NCBI RefSeq assembly: GCF_024806835.1
Contig: NZ_JANTYU010000002.1
Location: forward strand, 248,001 to 312,000
From: Xanthomonas sp. 3793
Lineage (GTDB): Bacteria > Pseudomonadota > Gammaproteobacteria > Xanthomonadales > Xanthomonadaceae
DNA length: 64,000 bases
Direction of reading: 5' to 3'
Below, one piece after another: positions 1 to 8,971 of this stretch (position 1 is the stretch's first letter; each line of letters begins with the position of its first letter). Position numbers and translations under genes: made by a program. The notes under the pieces were generated by a model. It was not told the origin of the DNA. It saw only the letters and a list, made by a program, of their open reading frames with translations, and did not search any database.

Positions 1-580
1 GGCCCTGGTGGGCGGCGGCAATTCTGCAGGGCAGGCGGTGGCCTTTCTGGCGCCGCGCGTGAAGGAGCTGCACCTGATCATTCGCGGCACGGGGCTGGAA
101 GCCTCGATGTCGCAATACTTGATCGAGCGCATCTCCGCGTTGCCCAACGTGCAATTGCATACCGGCACCGAAGTGACCGCGCTGGAAGGCGACCACGATC
201 GTGGGCTGCAGGCGGCGGTGCTGCGGACGCGCGATGACGGTGCAACTACGCGCGTGGAGTTGCGGCACCTGTTCTTGTTCGTCGGTGCCGACCCCAATAC
301 CGGTTGGCTGCAGGAGTGTGTGCAGACCGACAAGCGCGGCTTTGTCATCACCGGGACCGCGCGCGGCGATGGCGTGCCGGCGTGTCTGCCGCTGGAGACC
401 AATCGCCCCGGCGTGTTCGCCATCGGCGATGTGCGTGCCGGCTCGGTCAAGCGCGTGGCTGCCGCCGTGGGCGAGGGCGCCGCCGTGGTCGCGCAGATCC
501 ATCAATACCTGGCCCATCAGGCCAACCCGGTGCCGGCTTCCGAACTGGCCAGCGCCAATCAGGAGTCGACCACCGCATGA
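1..580 (+). CDS. Thioredoxin reductase-like FAD-dependent oxidoreductase (C-terminal part)
   Basis: The reading frame enters from outside the window, so the N-terminus is missing. About 193 residues are visible. They open with GGGNSAGQA, the glycine-rich NADPH-binding loop of thioredoxin-reductase-like flavoproteins. Near the C-terminus GVFAIGDVRAGSVKR matches the second FAD-binding motif (GD) of this family. The family moves electrons from NADPH through FAD to a disulfide or related acceptor in the cytoplasm. Larger members carry an extra N-terminal cyclic-nucleotide-binding or receiver domain, and whether this one does cannot be seen. The stop codon overlaps the start of the zinc-finger gene (ATGA), so the two are probably translationally coupled. 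Confidence 0.85.
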   Translation, partial: ALVGGGNSAGQAVAFLAPRVKELHLIIRGTGLEASMSQYLIERISALPNVQLHTGTEVTALEGDHDRGLQAAVLRTRDDGATTRVELRHLFLFVGADPNTGWLQECVQTDKRGFVITGTARGDGVPACLPLETNRPGVFAIGDVRAGSVKRVAAAVGEGAAVVAQIHQYLAHQANPVPASELASANQESTTA

Positions 581-882
581 GCCACCCTTGCACCCACACC
601 ACGCAGATCGAAGACGTCACGCCCAGTGCGCGCGGCTGCGAAGAGTGTCTTGCCATCGACAGTGCCTGGGTGCATCTGCGCCTGTGCCGAAGCTGCGGCC
701 ATGTCGGTTGCTGCGATGATTCGCCGCACAAACACGCCACGGCGCATTACCACGCCACCGGCCATCCCATCATCGAGGGCTATGACCCGCCCGAAGGCTG
801 GGGCTGGTGCTACGTAGACGAAGTGGAAGTGGAGCTGCCGGACCAGACGCCGCAGCTGGGGCCGATACCGCGGTATGTGTGA
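577..882 (+). CDS. UBP-type zinc finger domain protein
   Basis: This 101-residue protein is nearly all a ZnF-UBP fold. The Cys/His ligand series runs C5, H7, C21, C24, then CRSCGHVGCC, then HKHATAHYHATGHP and a downstream Cys. In eukaryotes this domain binds the free ubiquitin C-terminus. Bacterial single-domain versions are often encoded beside thioredoxin-reductase-like flavoproteins, as here, and their ligand is not established. The ATG at 577 overlaps the upstream stop codon and is the only start that keeps the first zinc ligands. No signal peptide is visible, so the protein is probably cytoplasmic. Confidence 0.85.
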   Translation: MSHPCTHTTQIEDVTPSARGCEECLAIDSAWVHLRLCRSCGHVGCCDDSPHKHATAHYHATGHPIIEGYDPPEGWGWCYVDEVEVELPDQTPQLGPIPRYV

Positions 883-1213
883 GGGGCGCTGGATGGTTGG
901 CGGAGTCGCTGTTGGGCTACCAGGCGCCGCTGGGAATGGGGAATGGGGAATCGTAAGAGCGCATGCCTCTGCTTGGTGTTCCTTGCGAGCGCCTTGCATG
1001 GTGATTGCGTTTGATGCTGGTCGCTCTGAGCGTGCGTTATTGGGTGATTGACCGGCGCGCACGCGTGCACGCGGAGCCAGTGTGGCCAACACGACGTAGC
1101 GGGCGGTCATCAGAGGGTGTGCTGCGGGCGGCGCGGCCGGAACCGCTGTCTACGCGTGTCGATTCCGGGCGTCAGCCGCGCAGGCCTGGCGGATGCGCAT
1201 GCGTTGTTAGCGC
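883..1213. other. Intergenic region, no gene seen
   Basis: These 331 bases lie between the zinc-finger gene and the convergent EAL gene. They hold a short direct repeat, GGGAATGGGGAATGGGGAAT at 932-951, and one degenerate copy of a dispersed intergenic repeat at 1080-1161 (listed separately). No convincing gene, promoter or terminator is visible. Confidence 0.6.
1080..1161 (+). repeat. Dispersed intergenic repeat, degenerate copy 1
   Basis: The segment begins GTGGCCAACACGACGTAGCG and continues with CGGT, TCAG, GGGTGTG, GCGCGG and GGAACCG blocks in the same order as the copies at 33665 and 49682. It is the shortest and most diverged of the three. All three lie between genes. Confidence 0.5.
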
Positions 1214-1960
1214 TTACGCCGGCCACTGCACCTGCGGTAGCGCTCCGATCTGCGGGCGGGCGAACAGGTAGCCTTGTTGCAGGTGAATGCCCAGGTCGCG
1301 CAGGGTGCGGTATTCGTCGGCTTGTTCGATTCCTTCGGCAATGACGGCGATGCCGAGTTCCTCGCACATGCGGGCGACATGGCGCACGATGGCCTGGCGG
1401 CTGCGGTCGGTGTCGATGCCGCGGATCAGTGCGATATCCAGCTTGAGCAGGTCCGGCTGGAAGTCGGCCAGCAGGCCGAGCCCGGCATAGCCGGCGCCGA
1501 AGTCGTCGATGGCGGTCTTCAGTCCGCGCGCCTGGTAGGTGCGCAGGATCTCCAGCAGATGCGCCGGATCGGCGAGGTGTTCCTGCTCGCTTACCTCGAA
1601 AATGATCGCATCCAGCGGCCAACCATGTTGCGCAGTGGCCGAGAGCGTGGCGCGCAGGCAGTGCTCGGGGTTGTAGACCGCATTGGGCATGAAGTTGATC
1701 GACAGCAATGCCGGCAGCGCGATCTGCGCGGCGCATTCGATCGCCTTGATGCGGCAGGCCTGGTCGAAGGCGTAGCGGTTGCGCTCATCCACGGCGGCCA
1801 GGATGCTGCCGGCCGACTCGCCATTGATGCCGCGCACCAATGCCTCACCGGCATAGATGCTGCGCCTGGCGACGTCGACGACCGGCTGGAAGGCCATGGT
1901 GATGGCGGTGGGAAATGCTTGGCCATCGCGGCAGGCGTTGCAAACAGGAACTTGGGTCAT
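1214..1960 (-). CDS. EAL-domain cyclic di-GMP phosphodiesterase
   Basis: This 248-residue protein is a stand-alone EAL domain, a class that hydrolyses the second messenger c-di-GMP to pGpG. The metal and substrate residues look intact: EALVRG (E39), N89 in SINF, E122 in FEVSEQE, DDFG at 152-155, K173 in LLKLD, E209 in IAEGIE and the terminal QQGYLF. It should therefore be catalytically active. No GGDEF, PAS or membrane segment is present, so it is a soluble enzyme. A CxxC pair (C7, C10) precedes the domain and could be a redox or metal switch (inference). It is transcribed away from the HD hydrolase gene, sharing a 147-base intergenic region. Confidence 0.9.
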   Translation of the reverse strand: MTQVPVCNACRDGQAFPTAITMAFQPVVDVARRSIYAGEALVRGINGESAGSILAAVDERNRYAFDQACRIKAIECAAQIALPALLSINFMPNAVYNPEHCLRATLSATAQHGWPLDAIIFEVSEQEHLADPAHLLEILRTYQARGLKTAIDDFGAGYAGLGLLADFQPDLLKLDIALIRGIDTDRSRQAIVRHVARMCEELGIAVIAEGIEQADEYRTLRDLGIHLQQGYLFARPQIGALPQVQWPA

Positions 1961-2107
1961 GATGTAGACACAATCGTGCGGTGTGGATCGAGCCTAATCC
2001 TATCGGCCGCAATGGCGCGTCATTGAGCCAATTGCGCATCGCAGCATCCTCACCCTGCGTGTGGTCTGGCTCGGGGATAATGCGACATCCCTCGCATCGG
2101 ACGCCCC

Positions 2108-2746
2108 ATGACCGCTCTCACCGAACGTTACGCCCTGGCCGTGGACTACGCACGCATCGCCCATGCCGGACAGGTGCGCAAGGGGACGCAGATTCCGTAC
2201 CTGAGCCACTTGCTCGGCGTGTCCACGCTGGTACTGGAGTGCGGCGGCGATGAAGAGCAGGCGATCGCCGGCTTGCTGCACGATGTGGTGGAGGACTGCG
2301 GCGGCGGGCACGAGGCCTCGATCCGTGCGCAGTTCGGCGATGCGGTGGCCGACATCGTGATGGCCTGCACCGATGCCACCGCCGAAGACAAGGCCGAGGT
2401 GGACAACACCGAGCGTGCACGCAAGCGCGATTGGCGCGAGCGCAAGCTGGCCTACCTGGAGCATCTGCGCAAGACGCCGGAGCGCGCATTGCTGGTGTCC
2501 GGCTGCGACAAGCTCTATAACGCGCGCAGCATCGTGCAGGACCTGGAAAACCCCGCCGTGGGCCAGGACATCTTCAATGTGTTCACTGCCGGCCGCGAAG
2601 GCACGCTGTGGTACTACGGCGAGCTGGAAGCTATCTTTCGTACGCGCGATGCCGCCACAGCGCGGTTGTTCACCGGTGTGGTGACACGCATGCAGGCATT
2701 GGCCGAGACCAGCGAGCAGCCGGTGCCGGCGCATGCATTAGGGTGA
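2108..2746 (+). CDS. HD-domain protein, MESH1-like (p)ppGpp hydrolase family
   Basis: The 212-residue protein carries the HD hydrolase signature of RelA/SpoT: HAGQVRKGTQIPYLSH (residues 19-34), LLHDVVED with H58-D59 and the E62-D63 pair, and a later CDKLYNA. There is no synthetase or TGS domain, so it resembles small alarmone hydrolases such as MESH1, which convert ppGpp to GDP and pyrophosphate. A different nucleotide substrate is possible. The ATG at 2108 is the first start in frame; the preceding ribosome site is weak. The divergent neighbour degrades another nucleotide messenger, c-di-GMP. Confidence 0.8.
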   Translation: MTALTERYALAVDYARIAHAGQVRKGTQIPYLSHLLGVSTLVLECGGDEEQAIAGLLHDVVEDCGGGHEASIRAQFGDAVADIVMACTDATAEDKAEVDNTERARKRDWRERKLAYLEHLRKTPERALLVSGCDKLYNARSIVQDLENPAVGQDIFNVFTAGREGTLWYYGELEAIFRTRDAATARLFTGVVTRMQALAETSEQPVPAHALG

Positions 2747-2860
2747 TCGGGCTGTAGAGAGGCTGATCCGCGGCCTGGCTGCAGGGCCTTGCCGCCCACC
2801 ATCGTAGGACCACGCTGGAAGTACGTCCCGCCAGGCGCTTACGCGGCATCGATGCCGCAC

Positions 2861-3155
2861 CACCAGTTTTTTTATTAAGAGACCGACCAACTCTCTGGTG
2901 CGGTGTCCTCGCCGATTGCGGGACCGTGTGGCGGCATGGATGCCGCCACCGAGCCTACATGGACGTACTTGCGGCGTGTCCCGCGAGCGGTGAGGGCACC
3001 GCGCCCGCGACGCTGCGAGTTTGCTGCAGGGCCCTTGCCCGCCCACCATCGCGGGACACGCTGCAAGTACATCCTTGTAAGCTCTTACGCGGCATCCATG
3101 CCGCGTAAGGTCCCGCGACGGTGAGCGGGCAAGGGCCAGTCGGGATGGTCGGTGT
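2861..3155. repeat. Repeat unit copy 1 (head-to-head element pair)
   Basis: This 295-base unit is closely similar to 3246-3539. Left half: hairpin GTGGCGGCAT/ATGCCGCCAC at 2928-2949. Right half: hairpin CTTACGCGGCAT/ATGCCGCGTAAG at 3084-3109, perfect over 12 pairs with a two-base loop, enclosed by arms at 3031-3057 and 3110-3136 that pair with only a few mismatches. The halves are inverted copies of each other, e.g. GTACTTGCGGCGTGTCCC at 2965 against GGGACACGCTGCAAGTAC at 3053. Confidence 0.85.
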
Positions 3156-3245
3156 GCAGGGTTGCAAGCAATGCATGGGATGCTTCTGACTCGCTAGCTC
3201 ATTGCAGTTCTGTAGCCCGCACCAGCAAACCGCAACTCGCGATAA

Positions 3246-3539
3246 CACCAGTTTCTTCTCAAGCGACCGACCAACTTTCTGGTGCGGTGTCCTCGCAGAT
3301 TGCGGGACCGTGTGGCGGCATGGATGCCGCCACCGAGCCTACATGGACGTACTTGCGGCGTGTCCCGCGAGCAGTGATGGCACCGCGCCCTCGGCGCTGC
3401 GAGTTTGCTGCAGGGCCCTTGCGCGCCCACCATCGCGGGACACGCTGCAAGTACATCCTTGTAAGCTCTTACGCGGCATCCATGCCACGTAAGGTCCCGC
3501 GACGGTGGGCGCGCAAGGACCAGTTGAGATGGTCGGTGT
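3246..3539. repeat. Repeat unit copy 2 (head-to-head element pair)
   Basis: This is the second full unit, starting 385 bases after the first. Hairpin one lies at 3312-3333 and hairpin two at 3468-3493, the latter with one mismatch. Relative to copy 1 the outer right-half arm changes CCCTTGCCCG to CCCTTGCGCG, and the opposite arm changes AGCGGGCAAG to GGCGCGCAAG, so base pairing is preserved. Confidence 0.85.
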
Positions 3540-3808
3540 TTTCAGTAAAGCAGCCAGAAAAGTGTCTGGTGCGGTGTCCTCGCCGATTGCGGGACCGTAT
3601 GGCGGCATGGATGCCGCCACCCAGGTCCCAGGGACGGGTTCACTGCGCGCCTCGCAAGCGGTGAGGGCACCGCGCCCTTGATCGTCGCATTCCAAGGCGA
3701 TCAGCGAGTTGGTTGATTCAAGCGCCGCAGGACTCGCGGTTAACACTGACATCGGCTGCATGCCCATCGCGCTAGGCTAGTGCGCTGTCGAATGTCGGTC
3801 TGGTGGTC

Positions 3809-6343
3809 ATGTCCAACGCAATCTCGTCGTCCTCCGGCCTGGTGCGTGTGCGCGGTGCGCGCGAGCACAACCTCAACAATGTGGACGTGGACATCCCGCG
3901 CGATGCGCTGGTGGTGTTCACCGGCGTGTCCGGCTCGGGCAAGTCGTCGCTGGCGTTCGGCACCATCTTCGCCGAGGCGCAACGCCGCTATCTGGATTCG
4001 ATCTCGCCCTATGCGCGGCGCCTGATCGACCAGGTGGGCGTGCCGGAAGTGGATGCCATCGATGGGCTGCCGCCGGCGGTGGCCCTGCAGCAGGCGCGCG
4101 GTGCGCCGAGCGCGCGCTCGGCGGTGGGCAGCGTTACCACCATCTCCAACTCGCTGCGCATGCTGTATTCGCGTGCGGGCAGTTATCCGCCCGGGCAGGA
4201 CATCATCTATGCGGACGGGTTTTCGCCCAATACGCCGGCCGGCGCCTGCCCGACCTGTCACGGCCTGGGCCGCATCTACGATGCCACCGAAGCCACCATG
4301 GTGCTGGACCGCAACCTGAGCATCCGCGACCGTGCCGTGGCGGCCTGGCCGGGCGCCTGGCATGGGCAAAACCAGCGCGACATCCTGACCACGCTGGGCA
4401 TCGATGTGGACCTGCCGTGGCACAAGTTACCCAAGAAAACCCGCGACTGGATTCTGTACACCGACGAGCAACCGGTGGTGCCGGTGTACGCCGGCTATGG
4501 CCTGGACGAGGTCAAGCGCGCACTCAAACGCAAGGAAGAGCCCAGCTACATGGGCACCTTTACCAGTGCACGTCGTTATGTGCTGCACACCTTTGCCACC
4601 ACGCAGAGCGCGCAAATGAAAAAGCGTGTGGCGCCTTATCTGGTCAGCACGCTGTGCCCGCAATGCGATGGCAAGCGGCTACGGCGCGAGGCGCTGTCGG
4701 TAACCTTTGCCGGGCTCGATATCGGCGAGCTGTCGCGCAGGCCACTGGATGAGGTAGCCGAGTTGTTGCGCCCGGCGGCCGATGCCGATGTGCGGCCACA
4801 GGCGAAGAAGAGGGGCGCAGCGCAGCACCCGGAACAGGTGATCGCCGCGCAACGGATTGCGGCAGATCTGCGCGCGCGGATCGCCGTGGTGCAGGCACTG
4901 GGCCTGGGCTATCTCAGCCTGGAGCGCAGCACGCCCACGCTGTCGCCGGGCGAGCTGCAACGCCTGCGGCTTGCCACGCAGATCCGCTCGCAATTGTTCG
5001 GCGTGGTGTATGTGATGGACGAGCCATCGGCGGGCTTGCACCCGGCCGATGCGCAGGCGCTGCTCGGCGCGCTGGACCAGTTGAAGGCTGCGGGTAATTC
5101 GGTGTTCGTGGTCGAGCACGAGGTGGATGTGATCCGCCACGCCGACTGGATCGTCGACGTGGGCCCTGCGGCGGGTCTCCACGGCGGGAAGGTGCTGTAC
5201 AGCGGCCCGCCTGCGGGACTGGAGGCGGTGGAGGCATCGTCCACGCGACGTTATCTGTTTGGCGCGTCACCGCCAGTTCAGCGCCATGCGCGCACTGCGA
5301 CCGGCTGGCTGCAGTTGCGCGGCATCACCCGCAACAACGTGCGCGCGCTGGATGTGGACCTGCCGCTGGGTGTGTTTAGCACGGTCACCGGCGTGTCCGG
5401 CTCGGGCAAGTCGTCGTTGGTGAGCCAGGCATTGGTGGAATTGCTGGCCGCGCATCTTGGGCAAGCGCAGGCAGAGGACGACGAAGCGCTGGATCCGCTG
5501 GAGCGCGGCACACAGGTGCCGCTGGGTGGGGCGATCGTCGGCGGGCTCGACCAGGTGCGGCGGCTGGTGCGGGTGGATCAAAAGCCGATCGGCCGCACGC
5601 CGCGCTCCAACCTGGCTACCTATACCGGGTTGTTCGATCCGGTGCGCAAGCTGTTTGCGGCCACCCCCACCGCACGACGCCGTCGCTACGATCCCGGGCA
5701 ATTCTCCTTCAACGTGGCCAAGGGCCGCTGCGCGACCTGCGAAGGCGAGGGCTCGGTGTCGGTGGAACTGCTGTTCATGCCCAGCGTCTATGCGCCATGC
5801 CCGACCTGCCACGGCGCGCGCTACAACGCCAAGACGCTGGAGATCGAACTGCTCGGGCACACCATCGCGCAGGTGCTTGAGATGACGGTGGACCAGGCCG
5901 CCACCTTCTTTGCCGACGATGCCAGCGTGCTGCGCCCGCTGCAGGTGTTGCGTGAAGTGGGGCTGGGCTATCTGCGCCTTGGCCAGCCGGCCACCGAGTT
6001 GTCCGGAGGCGAAGCGCAGCGCATCAAGTTGGCCACCGAACTGCAGCGCGCCCAAAGGCGCGACACCGTCTACGTGCTGGACGAGCCCACCACCGGCCTG
6101 CATCCGTCCGACGTGGATACCTTGATGCGTCAGCTGCAAGGCCTGGTGGACGCCGGCAATACGGTGATCGTGGTCGAGCACGACATGCGCGTGGCCGCCA
6201 GCAGCGATTGGGTGCTGGACATGGGCCCGGGCGCGGGCGGTGCCGGCGGTACGGTGGTGGTGGCCGGAACGCCGGATGTGGTCGCGCAACATCGCGCCAG
6301 CCGCACTGCGCCGTTTCTGGCGCAGGTGTTACGCGGGGAGTGA
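3809..6343 (+). CDS. UvrA2-type excinuclease ABC ATPase
   Basis: The protein has 844 residues from the ATG at 3809; an in-frame GTG lies two codons earlier. It has two UvrA-type ABC ATPase modules: Walker [11 protein letters not shown] twice, signatures [12 protein letters not shown] and [12 protein letters not shown], and Walker B motifs [11 protein letters not shown] and [11 protein letters not shown]. Zinc-module cysteines are visible in [24 protein letters not shown] and CPTCHGAR. It is clearly shorter than housekeeping UvrA (about 940 residues), fitting class II UvrA proteins that lack the UvrB-binding region. Such proteins are linked to tolerance of DNA-damaging compounds rather than canonical repair. 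It is monocistronic here. Confidence 0.88.
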   Translation: MSNAISSSSGLVRVRGAREHNLNNVDVDIPRDALVVFTGVSGSGKSSLAFGTIFAEAQRRYLDSISPYARRLIDQVGVPEVDAIDGLPPAVALQQARGAPSARSAVGSVTTISNSLRMLYSRAGSYPPGQDIIYADGFSPNTPAGACPTCHGLGRIYDATEATMVLDRNLSIRDRAVAAWPGAWHGQNQRDILTTLGIDVDLPWHKLPKKTRDWILYTDEQPVVPVYAGYGLDEVKRALKRKEEPSYMGTFTSARRYVLHTFATTQSAQMKKRVAPYLVSTLCPQCDGKRLRREALSVTFAGLDIGELSRRPLDEVAELLRPAADADVRPQAKKRGAAQHPEQVIAAQRIAADLRARIAVVQALGLGYLSLERSTPTLSPGELQRLRLATQIRSQLFGVVYVMDEPSAGLHPADAQALLGALDQLKAAGNSVFVVEHEVDVIRHADWIVDVGPAAGLHGGKVLYSGPPAGLEAVEASSTRRYLFGASPPVQRHARTATGWLQLRGITRNNVRALDVDLPLGVFSTVTGVSGSGKSSLVSQALVELLAAHLGQAQAEDDEALDPLERGTQVPLGGAIVGGLDQVRRLVRVDQKPIGRTPRSNLATYTGLFDPVRKLFAATPTARRRRYDPGQFSFNVAKGRCATCEGEGSVSVELLFMPSVYAPCPTCHGARYNAKTLEIELLGHTIAQVLEMTVDQAATFFADDASVLRPLQVLREVGLGYLRLGQPATELSGGEAQRIKLATELQRAQRRDTVYVLDEPTTGLHPSDVDTLMRQLQGLVDAGNTVIVVEHDMRVAASSDWVLDMGPGAGGAGGTVVVAGTPDVVAQHRASRTAPFLAQVLRGE

Positions 6344-6451
6344 GTCGAGACGCTGCTGCCAGCCCGTGCGTGAGTCTCGTACGTCATGTCGTACAGCCGC
6401 GTGCCGGCGGACGGATGGTGTCGGCTGAGCCATTCCGATGGCGGTTTGTAC

Positions 6452-8737
6452 TCAGCCCATCAATTCAAAACTCGCTGATACGCCCGACGCTTCGGCAGAA
6501 GGCGCCACCCACACATCGAACACGCCGGGCTCCACGGTTGGTTTCAAGGCCTGGCCGATAAACAACAACGCCTCACGGCGCAGCACGAACTCCACCTCCA
6601 CGCTACTGCCTGCCGGCACCGCAAGCTTGCGAAAATCCTTGAGCTCGCGCACCGGGCGGGTGACGCTGGCGCTGCGGTCGCGGATGTAGAGCTGCGCCAC
6701 TTCTTCGGCATCGTGTGTGCCGCGGTTATGGATGCGCGCGCTGATGCGCAGGCTGCCGGTCGCGGTCAACGACGTATCGCTCAAGCGCAGCTCGGCGTAT
6801 TCGATGCGGCCATAGGTCAACCCGTGGCCGAAAGGAAACAGTGCGGTGTTGGGCACCGTTCGGTAGTGCGTTTTATACGGCTCCAGGACATCCGGCCGCG
6901 GGTTGGGGCGGCCGCTGGCGGGGTGGGCATAGAAGTAGGGCACCTGGCCTGCGGCGTGCGGAAAACTCACCGGCAAGCGGCCCGATGGCGCATGTGTACC
7001 GAACAGGATGTCGGCCAACGCGCCGCTCGCCTCCGAACCCAGGAACCAGCTGACCAGGATCGACGCGCTGCTGAGCACCGGCCCCTCTAGCGCGAGTGCG
7101 CGGCCGGTGCTCAGCAGTACGACCACCGGCGTGCCGGTGGCGATCACAGCAGCCAGCAATTGCTGCTGTATGTCGGGGATGCTGATCTCGGTGCGCGATT
7201 GCGCCTCGCCCGAATAGCTCAGCGGCTCACCGATGGCCAGCAGCGCCACATCGGCATCGCCGGCGGCCGCCACTGCCGCCTGCATGCCGCCCGGCAGGGC
7301 GTGATCGAACCCGCAACCGTCTTCCACGCGCAGCGCATCGGGGTCCTGCAGCGCGCCCGACAGTGCAGCGGCCAGGGTGTTGCTGTTGTCTTCTTCGTCG
7401 AACAAGCTCCATGGCCCGGCGTGATTGAGCCAGTCGCGCGCCATCGGCCCGATCAGGGCAATGCGCTGGCCGCTGCGTCGCAAGGGAAGCAACTGCCCGT
7501 CGTTCTTCAGCAACACCACCGATTTGCATGCCGCTTCGCGCGCCAATGCCAAGGTCTCGGCGCGGCGCTGACGCGACTGCGCGAGCCTGGGGCGGATGCG
7601 CCGGAACGGATCGTCGAACAGCCCCAACGCCGCCTTGAAGGTCAGGACGCGGCGTACCGAAGCATCCAGCCGTGCCATCGGCACCTCGCCTGCGGCAACC
7701 AAGGCAGGCAGGTAGCGCAGATACAGGCCGCTTTCCATGCTGATGTCCACCCCGGCCATGAAGGCCAGCCTGGCTGCCTCGCGGTCGTCGGCTGCAACGC
7801 CGTGTGCCACCAGTTCCTGGTCGGCGCTGAAGTCGGACACGACCAGGCCTTGGTACGCCCACTCCCGCCGCAGCACGTCATCCAGCAACCATGCGTTGGC
7901 CGTTGCCGGAACGCCCGACAGTTCGTTGAAGGCGGCCATGGTGGTGACCGCGCCGGCAGCGAAGGCGGCCTGAAACGGCGGGAAGTAGACCTCGCGCAGA
8001 GTCCGCTCGGAGACATCCACACGGTTGTAATCCAGTCCGCCTTCGGCCGCGCCATAGGCGGCGAAATGTTTTGGACAGGCTGCCATCGCATCGGCATCGG
8101 CCAATCCCGCATCGCCCTGAAAGCCGCGCACCCGCGCCTGTGCGAACCGCCGTGCCAGCAGCACGTCCTCGCCAGCGCCCTCGACACTGCGGCCCCAGCG
8201 TGCATCGCGGGCGATGTCCACCATCGGCGCGAAGGTCCAATCGATACCGACGGCACTGGCTTCCATGGCGGCTGCACGCGCCGTGCGCTGCGCCAGCTCT
8301 GGTTCGAAGCTGGCCGCTTCGGCCAACGGCACCGGAAAGACGGTGGTGTAGCCATGGATCACATCGGCGGCGAACAACAACGGAATGCGCAGCCGACTTT
8401 GCAGTGCTGCCTTCTGCAGTTGCTGGTGCCAGCGCACGTTAGAGCCATTGAAAACCCCGGTCAGCCGCCCGGCCCGGGCGGCAGCCAGCTGATCGTCCCC
8501 ATCCGCAGAGCGGGCGAGCGGGTTGGCGACGACCGCTTTGCCATCTTGCTGCGCCGAGCTGAACAAGCTGAGCTGGCCGGCTTTTTCTTCAACGCTCATG
8601 CGCGCGATCAGGGCGTCGATGAACGCAGGAGTGCGCCCCGGCCCAGGCGACAGCGCCCAGCCGGCGGGAACGCGTGCGAGCAGGCCTAGCGCCACTGCAC
8701 CACCCAGCAATTGGCGTCGCGTCGTGCGTGGAGACAT
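6452..8737 (-). CDS. Glycoside hydrolase family 3 beta-glucosidase, Tat-exported
   Basis: The protein has 761 residues. The N-terminus RTTRRQLLGGAVALGLLA is a twin-arginine signal, implying export of a folded enzyme to the periplasm. The GH3 N-terminal barrel shows ADVIHGYTTVFPVPLAEAA, KHFAAYGAAEGGLDYN and VVSDFSADQELV, whose Asp is at the family's nucleophile position. The second alpha/beta domain follows (VVLLKNDGQLLPL) and a C-terminal fibronectin-III-like domain completes a BglX-like architecture. Probable role: hydrolysis of beta-linked gluco-oligosaccharides from plant cell walls; the exact substrate is not readable. It is convergent with the UvrA2 gene and downstream of the pao-like operon. 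Confidence 0.9.
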   Translation of the reverse strand: MSPRTTRRQLLGGAVALGLLARVPAGWALSPGPGRTPAFIDALIARMSVEEKAGQLSLFSSAQQDGKAVVANPLARSADGDDQLAAARAGRLTGVFNGSNVRWHQQLQKAALQSRLRIPLLFAADVIHGYTTVFPVPLAEAASFEPELAQRTARAAAMEASAVGIDWTFAPMVDIARDARWGRSVEGAGEDVLLARRFAQARVRGFQGDAGLADADAMAACPKHFAAYGAAEGGLDYNRVDVSERTLREVYFPPFQAAFAAGAVTTMAAFNELSGVPATANAWLLDDVLRREWAYQGLVVSDFSADQELVAHGVAADDREAARLAFMAGVDISMESGLYLRYLPALVAAGEVPMARLDASVRRVLTFKAALGLFDDPFRRIRPRLAQSRQRRAETLALAREAACKSVVLLKNDGQLLPLRRSGQRIALIGPMARDWLNHAGPWSLFDEEDNSNTLAAALSGALQDPDALRVEDGCGFDHALPGGMQAAVAAAGDADVALLAIGEPLSYSGEAQSRTEISIPDIQQQLLAAVIATGTPVVVLLSTGRALALEGPVLSSASILVSWFLGSEASGALADILFGTHAPSGRLPVSFPHAAGQVPYFYAHPASGRPNPRPDVLEPYKTHYRTVPNTALFPFGHGLTYGRIEYAELRLSDTSLTATGSLRISARIHNRGTHDAEEVAQLYIRDRSASVTRPVRELKDFRKLAVPAGSSVEVEFVLRREALLFIGQALKPTVEPGVFDVWVAPSAEASGVSASFELMG

Positions 8738-8971
8738 GTGAGGATTCTTGGGTGGCGTGGGTGCACGCTACAGCATGGGCAAGCCGGGCAACCAGACCGC
8801 TTTCGCTTTCCGAGCGCCTACAGCGCACCGGCCTGCAGATCGATCACAAACCGGTAAAGCACATCGTTGTCGTGTACGCGCGCGAAGGCCCGCTGCATAG
8901 ATGTAGTCGGCCCACCGTCGTGCTGCATCCAGGCCAGGCGTTGTACATCGCGCGCACAACGCCCGGCTGAC

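Larger units (their letters stand above)
2779..3670. repeat. REP-like array of six alternating inverted repeat elements
   Basis: A roughly 80-base element occurs six times with alternating orientation, at about 2779-2860, 2911-2996 (inverted), 3026-3137, 3296-3380 (inverted), 3410-3521 and 3580-3670 (inverted, decaying). Each has a central near-perfect hairpin with core CGGCATCCATGCCG or its complement. In most copies GCGGGAC and GTCCCGC arms flank the hairpin; in the first and last copies they are degraded. Two adjacent opposed elements make one larger unit, present in two nearly identical copies. Neither a transposase nor a RAYT-type gene is nearby. The organisation resembles REP/BIME-type intergenic palindromes. 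Confidence 0.85.
2747..3808. other. Long intergenic region filled by palindromic repeats
   Basis: About 1.06 kb separates the HD gene from the UvrA-like gene. Most of it is the inverted repeat array at 2779-3670. The remaining stretches, including 3156-3245 and 3671-3808, show no gene. The reading frames across the repeats are by-products of the palindromes. Confidence 0.8.

Noticed and set aside
2779-3670. CRISPR array
   Set aside because: Elements alternate in orientation, are about 80 bases, have irregular spacing and no cas genes nearby.
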